From assembly GCA_023055505.1 (NCBI GenBank), contig JALIRH010000027.1:4786501-4850500 (forward strand): DNA of 64,000 nucleotides, given 5' to 3'. Positions within the stretch are counted from its first letter, which is position 1. Each line of letters begins with the position of its first letter. Origin of the DNA: Callipepla californica brunnescens. Lineage: Eukaryota > Chordata > Aves > Galliformes > Odontophoridae. The notes under the pieces are model-generated. The model ran no database searches, was not told the DNA's origin, and saw only the letters and a program-made list of their open reading frames with translations. Shown piece by piece: positions 47,868 through 64,000 of this stretch. Both the position numbers and the translations under genes were made by a program.

Positions 47868-49257
47868 CTGCATGGAGCTGTGCACCTGAAGTGGTGCTCG
47901 CAGCCTCACACATGCGTGACCTGCACAGAAGCATGCACGCACTGCAGCACAGCACTCATCACACACAGAGTGCTGCACAGCCCCACTGCTGGTCCCAAAT
48001 GGGCCCCAACGACCACGGCCCCACAGGGCTGTGTCTGAGCACCCCACACTGCAGCCAGCAATGGGGCTGCGGTCACACGTTGACCCCAGGTGGGGGCTGT
48101 TTTTATAGGGTCTCTTCCCAGGGTGGGGGTGCTGGCATGCTGTCATGGAGAGCCCATACCTGGGGCTGTGTGACCTTGGGGTCCCCCAGGGCTCATCCCC
48201 CCAGCGGGGTCTGTTTTCATAGGGTTTTCTCCCCAAGCAGAGTGCTCACATGGAGACCTGTGGGGCTGGGGCTGCTTTGGGCTCAGCAATCCCCAGGTTC
48301 CCCCCTATGCCCGTCCCCAAAGCTGCTTTTGTAGGGTCTCCTTCCGGGGCAGGGTTCCCGGAGGTGCTCTCGCAGAGAGCCCACGCTTTGGGCTGACAGC
48401 CCCCTGGGGTCACACGGTGCCCCCCACCCCTTACCCTGCCGGATGGAGACGAATCTGCCGTTGGCCGCCGTGAACACCACCTGGGGGTGACTCTCCTCCA
48501 GATCGAAGAGTTCATCCTTGCCCGGTTTGGAGCTGCGTCCAGACTTGAGCGTGCCGGTGGGCCCGGTGGGCGCCAGGTACTTCCCATCGCAGTCCTTGAA
48601 AGCCAGCTTGCCCGCCTTGAACTCCAGCGTGTACCCGGTGCGGGCGCCGGGCTCGGGCACCAGGATCCCATCGCAGCGCAGGTAGCGCTCGTCGGCCGTG
48701 CGCAGGCTGTACTTCTTGTCCTGGAAGCAGAGCGTGATGAGCGCGTCCACCCCCCAGGGCAGGTTGCTGTCGGTGGCGATCTCATCCTCGTGGGCGCTCA
48801 GGTGGGCGTAGCGGCGGCGGCTGACGCTCAGCAGGTTGGCTTGCGGGTGCATGGCCAGGTGCACGGTCCACAGCTCGCCCTCGGTGACGCTGGGAGCGAA
48901 GCAGGACAGGCGGTCCTCGCGGCCGCCGAAGAAGCGTCGGTGCGGCTCCGACTGCAGCGCCCAGCGCCCGTCCGACTGCGTGATGATGCTGAAGCGCTCA
49001 TCGCGGCCCGGCTGCTCGGCCTCGCAGCGCACCTGCCCGTCCTTGTCGGCCCCCAGGTAGCGGCCCAGGTGGCTCTTGAGGAAGACCACGGAGCTGTCGG
49101 CCTCGTCCTGCTCCAGCGTCCATATCTGCTTGCGCTTCAGGCTGGGCGCCGAGGCGTTCACCTTGTAGCCGAAGCTCTCGGCCGTCAGGTAGCGGCTCTC
49201 GCAGTTGATCAGACCAAACTGGATCTTCAGGACCTGGTGGATCCCATTCGTTGGCAT
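46509..49257 (-). CDS. FSCN2: FSCN2, retinal fascin-2 (about 491 aa; one frame break)
   Basis: Five minus-strand exons: 48435-49257, 47266-47422, 47067-47188, 46801-46968, 46509-46715. Fascin-2 bundles actin in photoreceptor and hair-cell processes through four beta-trefoil domains. Visible marks are [36 protein letters not shown] (includes the conserved PKC-type serine region), [33 protein letters not shown], and repeated GRYL/GKYL trefoil motifs. The chain is 1477 nt, one more than a multiple of three. The excess lies in the last exon, where the codons after KGKNG lose frame at the CCC run 46591-46593. The conserved ending RADSES-ALWEY-like is read in the next frame down to TGA at 46509-46511. 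A GTG in frame upstream is not the start. Confidence 0.93.
47515..47545. promoter_or_regulatory. Homeodomain motif pair in FSCN2 intron 1
   Basis: GCTAATTGG (about 47517) and TTAATCTGATTG (about 47529) lie 90 bases upstream, in the intron, of the second exon. TAATC is the OTX/CRX core. FSCN2 is photoreceptor-expressed, so an intronic CRX element is plausible but inferred. Confidence 0.3.
47825..47865. repeat. (CA)n microsatellite, FSCN2 intron 1
   Basis: About 20 uninterrupted AC units. Confidence 0.97.
48092..48430. repeat. Three diverged copies of a ~114-bp tandem unit, FSCN2 intron 1
   Basis: Units start near 48092, 48206 and 48320. Each opens with a GGGGCTGTTTTTATAGGGTC-like phrase (then GTCTGTTTTCATAGGGTTTT, then GCTGCTTTTGTAGGGTCTCC) and contains a shared gCATGGAGAgCC-like middle. 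The third copy runs to the exon 1 donor at 48434. Confidence 0.65.
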
Positions 49258-49720
49258 CTTCCGCCTCTGCCGGGGGGGGGGCGGCCCCAGGGGGCTGCGG
49301 GGACGTCTGCGCTGCCGGGCACCGCTGCCGCAATGGCCCCGTGGCACAGCTCGGCACGGCACAGCACGGCGTGGCGGGGGGGTGGGGGGGAGGACGCTCA
49401 ATTAGGGGCAGGTGGGATTACAGAGCCCGGCCAGATTGCGGCTGGGTAACCCACTGCCCCGCACCCTATGGCCCTCCAGCCGCTGGACGCCCGGCACCGG
49501 GCAGCCCCGTGGGCGCACAGCTCCGGCTCTCGGCGTCCACCGCGGAGCCGTGGGTGGAAAACTTGGGTGGGAACCCGATCCGGGCTCGCGGATCCGTTCC
49601 CCGTGGGCTAAGGTTACCGGCCTCTCTGATTCAGCAGCGGGTCACCTCCCGGCGCGCCGCCTCCCGGCCGGCCCCTAAGCGCCTTACAATTAGCCAGGCA
49701 TTTTGATTAGTTTAAACCCT
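49258..49720 (-). promoter_or_regulatory. FSCN2 upstream region with CRX-type motifs
   Basis: The first 160 bases upstream of the FSCN2 ATG are GC-rich without a clear TATA. CAATTAG (49399-49405), GGGATTA (49414-49420) and, further out, CAATTAG and GATTAG (49688-49710, with TTTAAACCC) are homeodomain/OTX cores. This agrees with a photoreceptor gene. Transcription start not determined. Confidence 0.35.
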
Positions 49721-49837
49721 TTATCCTGCTTTGGGGCCCTTGGCCTCCATCTGTCCTGCAGCCCCAAATCCGCCCCATGGCTGTGGCTCGGGGTCACGCA
49801 GCCCTGTGGCCGCGGTGGGACAGAGCTGAGCGTTGGG

Positions 49838-49874
49838 CATCACCACCACCATCATCATCATCATCATCATCATC
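49838..49874. repeat. (CAC)n/(CAT)n trinucleotide repeat
   Basis: CAC units pass into about eight CAT units. On the minus strand it spells poly-Asp codons in a spurious frame; I see no gene there. Confidence 0.9.
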
Positions 49875-50800
49875 GGGCATTGCAGCGTGGGGACCTCCAG
49901 TGCTGGGCATCGTGGGATGGGGATGGTGGTGCCCTATGTTTCCATGTGCCCCCCAGCACAAGGATGCCGTTGGGGACGCTTTGGCTGAGCCCAGCCCGAC
50001 CCCATGACTTGGGTGCTGCCCTATGGGGGCACAGAGGGATGTGGGGACGGGCGGTGTCCCCTGAGCGGTCACACCCAGTCCCCAGCTCCCCGTGCTGTGC
50101 TCCCATAGCCTCCTTCCCCCCCCCCTCAGCTCCGGTGTCAGTGAGTTATTGTTCCCGAAAATAGGTCCCGGGGATTGTTTGCCTCATGACTTTTTCATGG
50201 CTCTCCCTTTACTGTGCCTGGGAGGGGAAGGGGGGGGGGGGGGGAGGGCACGGCGGCCCCCGGCACTGCGTTACACGAGCTCTGCATGGCACGCTGAAAT
50301 TGACCCCCACCGAAATGGATACGGCTTGGCTTTCGGGCATGGGGGGGGGCTAAGTGGGTCAGGGTCCTGCAGTGGGGCTGGGGGGCAGTGGGGGGGTGGG
50401 GGGGGGGGGGAGGGGCATCCTACGGTGCTGCTGGGGGTGTGCGGAGCGAGAGCTGAGAGCTGCACTGACACATAGAGATGCCACCCCCGCGAATATTGGG
50501 GTGACGTTGCCGTGGGGGTGGGGGGTCCTGCCCCACCCTGTTGTCTCCCACCCCCCCCCCTCCCCCCATCCGTATCATGGGTGTGACGGGGGTTGGGTCC
50601 AGGGATGGGTGTCAGGGATGGGCGTGGGGGGGGACACACACACACACATTGCGCAACGCCCCGCCGTCCCCGTGACAACGGAGGGGGGTGTGGGGGGGTT
50701 GGCTGTCACTGTCACCACGACGACAGAGCCCTGCGCACAACGGGGGGGGGGGGGAGGGTGGGCATCGCATCAGCACCGCGGGGACCTTCACCCGAGGGTT

Positions 50801-50911
50801 GGGGGGGGGGGGGGAGGAGAGGAGGAGGAGGAGGAGGAGGAAGAGGAGAAGACGTGCACCGTGCGCTTCCTCCTCCTCCTCCTCTTCCTCCTCTCGCTCC
50901 CCCCCCCCCCC
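50801..50911. repeat. Large purine/pyrimidine inverted repeat (GGA)n-(TCC)n
   Basis: The left arm 50801-50851 (poly-G, then GGA/GAA units) is nearly the reverse complement of the right arm 50866-50911 (TCC/TTC units, then poly-C). A 14-base centre, acgtgcaccgtgcg, separates them. Confidence 0.8.
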
Positions 50912-51129
50912 TTCTCCGGTTGAAAGTCCCCGCGGGGGCGGTTTCGGTGCGGGGCGCGGCCGTGCCACCGTCCCGATGTGCCCTAATATAGCTCTGCCGC
51001 CGTACCTGCGGCCCCGCCCGCCCCGGGGACACCACCCCACGCGTGGGACACTGCCCCGCGTGGGGACACGGCCCTCCCCCCCCCCCCCCCCCCGGCCCCT
51101 CTCTGCACCCACGGCCGTGACACACGGAC

Positions 51130-51470
51130 TGTGCACCCACCGTGGGGCTCCAGTATGGTCTGAAGGGTTCCTATATGAACTACGGAGCTCCAGCCTGATC
51201 CATTGGGCTCCAGTACGGACAGCGGGGCACCAGCACGGCCTGCGGGGCTCTGACATCACCTACGGTCTGCGGGGCCCCAGTGTGATCCATCGGGATCCAG
51301 CACGGCTCATGGAGCACAGTCCGTGGGTACTGCCACGTTCCTGGGGGACCACTGTCCGAGGGGCACCGATGGGGACCGTGAGGGTCCGCGGACCATTGGG
51401 CTCCAGTGCGGCCTTATAGGGCACCGGCACATCAGTACGGCCCGTGGGACACCACGAGCCCTGCAGCCAG
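51130..51470. repeat. Degenerate ~20-bp minisatellite upstream of ACTG1
   Basis: Repeated phrases of the type GGGGCTCCAGTACGGCCTGC and GGGATCCAGCACGGCTCAT follow one another about every 19 to 21 bases with many changes. A second loose series built on CCCTATA-GxGTGCC follows at about 51550-51720. Confidence 0.55.
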
Positions 51471-51865
51471 GCCTGTACAGGCAGAGCCGGCGGCAGTGCC
51501 TCCGCTGTGGGGTGACAGCCATCCCCTATAGCGGCTGTCACACAGCCGGGATGGCCCCTATATGCGGAGCGCCCCTATACAGGCGTGCCCTACACGGGGT
51601 ACCCGCTCCAGGGGGCGTCCCCCATATACAAAACGTGCCCTATACGAGTGCCCCCAGCGACAAGAGTCCCCTACCCGCGCTGTCACCCCGTGGGGGCTGT
51701 CCCCTACGCACACACAGAGGGCAGTGCCCCCCACCCCCACGCCGGGTGCCCCACGCGGGGTCCCAGCCCGGCGCCGTGGGCCGCCCCGCACCCCGAGCCT
51801 GGAGGACCCGGGGTGGGCGCTGCCGGGGGGCGCTAGGCCGGGCCGGGGTGACCGCCCCCCGCTTT

Positions 51866-51898
51866 GCCCCCCCACCCCCACCCCCACCCCCACCCCCG
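51866..51898. repeat. (CCCCCA)n tract, G-quadruplex capable on the minus strand
   Basis: Five consecutive C-runs separated by single A bases lie about 175 bases upstream of the ACTG1 TATA box. The complementary strand has five G5 runs with one-base loops. Confidence 0.8.
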
Positions 51899-51957
51899 CT
51901 CGCTTTTGCCCCATTCATGTTCCGGGGCGCGCGGGGCGGGTTCGAGCCGGCAAGTCT

Positions 51958-52080
51958 CCCCACGTGGCCGGGTGCGGGCCAGCCAATGGGAGCGCGTGTT
52001 TCTGAAAGATCTCCATATATGGCGATGTTCTCGGCCGGGTGGGTGGGGTTGCCGCCCCCTGGGTATAAAAGCGCGGGGCT
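51958..52080 (+). promoter_or_regulatory. ACTG1 core promoter: E-box, CCAAT, CArG, TATA
   Basis: In order: CCCCACGTGG at 51958-51967, CCAAT at 51983-51987, a perfect SRF CArG box CCATATATGG at 52013-52022, and TATAAAA at 52074-52080. This is the classic arrangement of cytoplasmic actin promoters, which makes growth-factor and SRF/MRTF control likely. The start of transcription should lie about 30 bases after the TATA box. Confidence 0.88.
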
Positions 52081-52104
52081 GGCAGCGGGACGGTCTCACT
52101 CCGC

Positions 52105-54210
<2,106 letters not shown>

Positions 54211-54985
54211 AAACGGACTGCCGGCAGGTGCCCCCATCTGCTGCACGAGTCGTCTTTCACTAGAGTATACGTTTGCCCCTGGCAAATCTATACACCTCAT
54301 GCTAAAGCCTCATAAAACTGGAATCAGCCTTTCAAAAAAAAAAAAAACAAAAACAAAACCTAAGTCGCCCTTGGGAAGTTTGTGTACATGATGGCGGAGC
54401 AGTGCACGGCCGAGCTCCTCAATACCCTGCACAGATCTCCGCCTGGGGGGGGGGGGGGGGATGGGATGGTGCACGGATGTGTGCAGGGTATGGAGTCACC
54501 CCAGCACCCGCACCCAGCGCGGACTGTTCCAGCTTTGCTGTGAGGCTGCCAGGAGCCCCTCCCCCCCTTTTCTCCCCTCCCCCCCCCCCCCTCTGTCTCC
54601 ACCGCGAGGTCGGGAAACATGGGAACATATCGCATCCGAGCCTTACCAGCCGCACCCCCCCCCCCCCCATCCCCGGTCCCACGCGTGGGGCCGCGGTTCC
54701 TCCACGCGGGGCACTGCCACCTGTAAATTTTCCGCATCGTTTTAATTTATGTCAGATTATTTTGTTGTCTTTTTTTTTTTTTTTCTGGGAGGGTGGGATG
54801 GTTTTTTTTTCTTTCATTTTTTTTTTGTACGTTGCCTTAATGTTCTCACAGTGGTAGGAAAACCAAAATGATCTTTTTTTTTTTGTCTCAAGTCCATCGT
54901 TCCGAGAAAACAAAAAAAAACAAACGACAAAACTGTACCGCCCGACGGCGCATCGTTGTGTAAGGAAAATAAAGGAGAGAAAACG
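54211..54985 (+). terminator. ACTG1 3' UTR and poly(A) signal
   Basis: About 760 bases of 3' UTR with poly-T, poly-C and poly-G tracts end at AATAAA, 54968-54973, followed by GT-rich sequence. AT-rich strings near 54735-54900 resemble the conserved end of actin 3' UTRs. Confidence 0.8.
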
Positions 54986-55239
54986 AAACGGAAAGCGCTG
55001 CAGTCACTGTGTGTGTGGGGGGGGGGTGTGGGAGTGGGGGGGCGGCTGTTACCCTTCCCCCCCCCCCCTCCATTCTATTGCCCCCCACCCCCAAATATTT
55101 CCCCTCCCCCCACCCCGGGGCTCCGTCCCTTTGTCCGCCCGCCCCATGCGCGCGGCCGCGTGGGGGCAGCACCGCTCTGCGCGTCCCCGCTCCGCCCCCC
55201 CCCCCCGCTGCCCAACCCCCTCCTCCCCACGTGCCCACC

Positions 55240-55470
55240 CCGCACCCCACGTGACCCGCCCCGCACCCACGGGGCGCCCCTCCGCCGCCGCCGGGAGTTA
55301 AAGGGTTAACCCCGCCCGGCTGCCGAGAACAAAAGGGCTCCCCGCCAGCCAATGGGAGCGAGGCGCTGCGGCAAGGCGCCCGCCGGTTGGATGGAGGCGC
55401 GGCCAATGGCGTGCGAGCGGCGCCCGTCCGTCTTTCCCCCACGTGGAGTGAGGGAGATGGAGGACCCGCA
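55240..55470. promoter_or_regulatory. Promoter-like CpG segment between ACTG1 and BAHCC1 3' ends
   Basis: CpG-dense DNA with CACGTGA (near 55248), GTTAAAGGGTTAAC (near 55297), CCAAT at 55350 and 55403, and CCCCACGTGG at 55437-55446. The 17-mer GCCAGCCAATGGGAGCG (55344-55360) and the 10-mer CCCCACGTGG both also occur in the ACTG1 promoter. No gene is known to start here; an unannotated noncoding transcript is possible. Confidence 0.45.
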
Positions 55471-55669
55471 CTGCGCCCTGCGCGGCGTGCCCACCCCACC
55501 CCCCACCTCCCCATCCCCCACCTCCCCATCCCCCCGACTGCACCGTACTGCGTGCCCCCACCCTGCTGCATACCCCCTGCCCTTCTCCTTGCTCCCCGTG
55601 TGCCCCTCCCCCCTTTTCCCCCCCCCCCATCCCGGTCTCCCCATCCCGGTGCGTTACGGACACGCGCAG

Positions 55670-56681
55670 CCACCAACGGTTCATATATTTATTCATAAGC
55701 AAGTTATCAATAAAAAAGTTCCATACTAAAAGGCCTTTACATAGAGTTCGCAGTTCATAAAACCTTTATGTTTTTTAATCCTTTTTTTTTTTTTTTCCTT
55801 TTTTTTTTTTTTTTTCCGGTCATCATCATCATCTTTTTTTTTTTTTATTATTATTATTCCTTTTATTTCTTCGTCGCTGCCTTTTCTCCACGTTTCCTTT
55901 TTTTTTTTTTTAGTTATTATTTTTTTTTTTCACTTTGTAGTGTTGACGACTGGAAAAGCCCCCCTGCGGCTCTGTACACATTTACATGGCGGGGGGGGGG
56001 AGGGGAGGAAGGGGGGGGAGGGGGGGGAGGGGCAGGGGAGGGGGTGGGGGGGGGGCGGGGCAGGGCAGGGCAGGGCGGGCCAGCGCCCCGCAGACCCCCC
56101 CCCCCCTATTGCACCGCGGCCCCCCCCCCCCGCCGCCGCGCCCCCACCCCTATATACAGAACCCCCCCCCGCTGTCCTCATCCCAGCCAGGCTGGGGGAA
56201 ACAGTGCATGTATCAGACCCCCCCCCCCCCCCATCCCCTCCCCCACCCCCCCCCCCGCCTCCCCTCCCCCCCCCCCTCCCGCCCCTCGTTATTATTATTA
56301 TTAATATCTTCATTCTCGTTCGTTTGCTGTTGGGTCTTTTTTTTTGTTGTCGTTGTTGTTGGTTCATTGGTTTTTTTTTTTTTTTTGTCTTTTTTTTGTG
56401 GGGTTTTTTTTTTTTTTTTTCTCCATAAAACTTCCCGGGAAGAAATAATAATAACAATATTTACACGCAAAATAAATAGAACACACCTGATTTCTGCTTT
56501 ACCTGCTGGCAAACAGTCAGAGGTACTAAGGGAAAGTATGGCTTGTGCGGGAGCCCCCACCCCAGCGCACCGCGACCCCCCCCCCACCGGGCTGCCCCAG
56601 GGCCGGGCCGGGCTTTGCATAATGGCTGGGGGCCGTGGGGGGCTGCGTGCTCCCCTCCCCGTGTCCCCACGTCCCCGTGGG
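55670..56681 (-). terminator. BAHCC1 3' UTR and poly(A) signal
   Basis: TTTATT at 55688-55693 is AATAAA on the minus strand, about 990 bases after the BAHCC1 stop. The UTR has unusual composition in the sense direction: long G runs (from 55990-56280), A runs (from 55780-55935 and 56336-56420) and an AAT repeat near 56287-56302. Confidence 0.65.
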
Positions 56682-63707
<7,026 letters not shown>

Positions 63708-64000
63708 CTGCCGAGAGCTGAGGTCAGCAGGGATGCACTAGGACCCCCCCCCGTCCCATCCCAGTGCACGCTACACTGGAGCAGTGCTGAACCCACACAC
63801 GGGTGGGCTTTGGGAGCACCCCCCATGGGGTCCTGGGGGCATGCAGGGGTCTGTGGGGTACGGGGTGCAGCGTGCACACATAGCCACAGCGCAACCACAG
63901 AGCACAGGGACGGCACAAAGGGCGTCCCCAGGGTGCTGCAGGGATGGGTGCACAGCAGCAGCCAGCGATGAACTCATCAGAGCACAGAGCCAAGGCAGCG
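63708..64000 (-). other. BAHCC1 intron reaching the window edge
   Basis: No exon is recognised between the acceptor at 63708-63710 and the end of the window. The sequence is GC-rich intron. Confidence 0.5.

Larger units (their letters stand above)
49721..51129. other. FSCN2-ACTG1 divergent spacer, G/C-homopolymer rich
   Basis: Apart from the repeats listed, the spacer holds long G runs (50229-50245, 50395-50411, 50742-50756) and C runs (51069-51084). No exon, RNA gene or transposon is recognised. The many open frames have extreme Gly/Pro/Arg composition and are chance. Confidence 0.5.

Noticed and set aside
49794..50106. Frame with poly-Asp on the minus strand
   Set aside because: It is a reading of the (CAT)n microsatellite with no coding support on either side.

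Overview
This window looks like a GC-rich, gene-dense piece of a vertebrate genome, most probably a bird microchromosome. Introns are short, CpG islands and poly-G/poly-C runs are frequent, and spliced genes match the human 17q25.3 block. The species cannot be fixed from the sequence; a galliform bird is my guess, not a result.

Layout, left to right (strand): 3' end of GPRC5C (+), CCDC137 (-), OXLD1 (+), PDE6G (+), TSPAN10 (-), NPLOC4 (+, 26 kb, 17 coding exons), a small unrecognised secreted-protein gene (+), FAAP100 (+), FSCN2 (-), ACTG1 (+), and the 3' part of BAHCC1 (-), which runs off the right edge past a 100-N gap. From CCDC137 to BAHCC1 the order and relative orientation are those I remember for human 17q25.3, inverted as a block. 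The small secreted gene is extra. GPRC5C stands where ARL16/HGS lie in human.

Functionally this is a mixed neighbourhood, not one system. Housekeeping genes are NPLOC4 (ubiquitin-protein extraction with p97), FAAP100 (Fanconi core), ACTG1 (cytoskeleton), OXLD1 (mitochondrial) and CCDC137 (nucleolar). Eye-biased genes are PDE6G (rod phosphodiesterase), TSPAN10 (pigment epithelium) and FSCN2 (photoreceptor actin bundler). Homeodomain motifs of the OTX/CRX type lie near PDE6G and FSCN2, and an M-box-like E-box lies at the TSPAN10 start. BAHCC1 is a chromatin reader with a C-terminal BAH domain.

Exon chains were built by hand from splice sites, phase and remembered family sequence. CCDC137, OXLD1, PDE6G, TSPAN10, NPLOC4, the secreted gene and FAAP100 all close to an exact multiple of three. 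FSCN2, ACTG1 and BAHCC1 do not: each carries small indels in G/C homopolymers, which I read as assembly errors. The right third also holds ATGGG/CCCAT pentanucleotide arrays, several minisatellites and very long G or C runs. The most interesting new items are the secreted gene, a perfect 56-bp tandem duplication of a FAAP100 splice donor, the repeated CCCAT arrays, and a promoter-like island between the ACTG1 and BAHCC1 3' ends.
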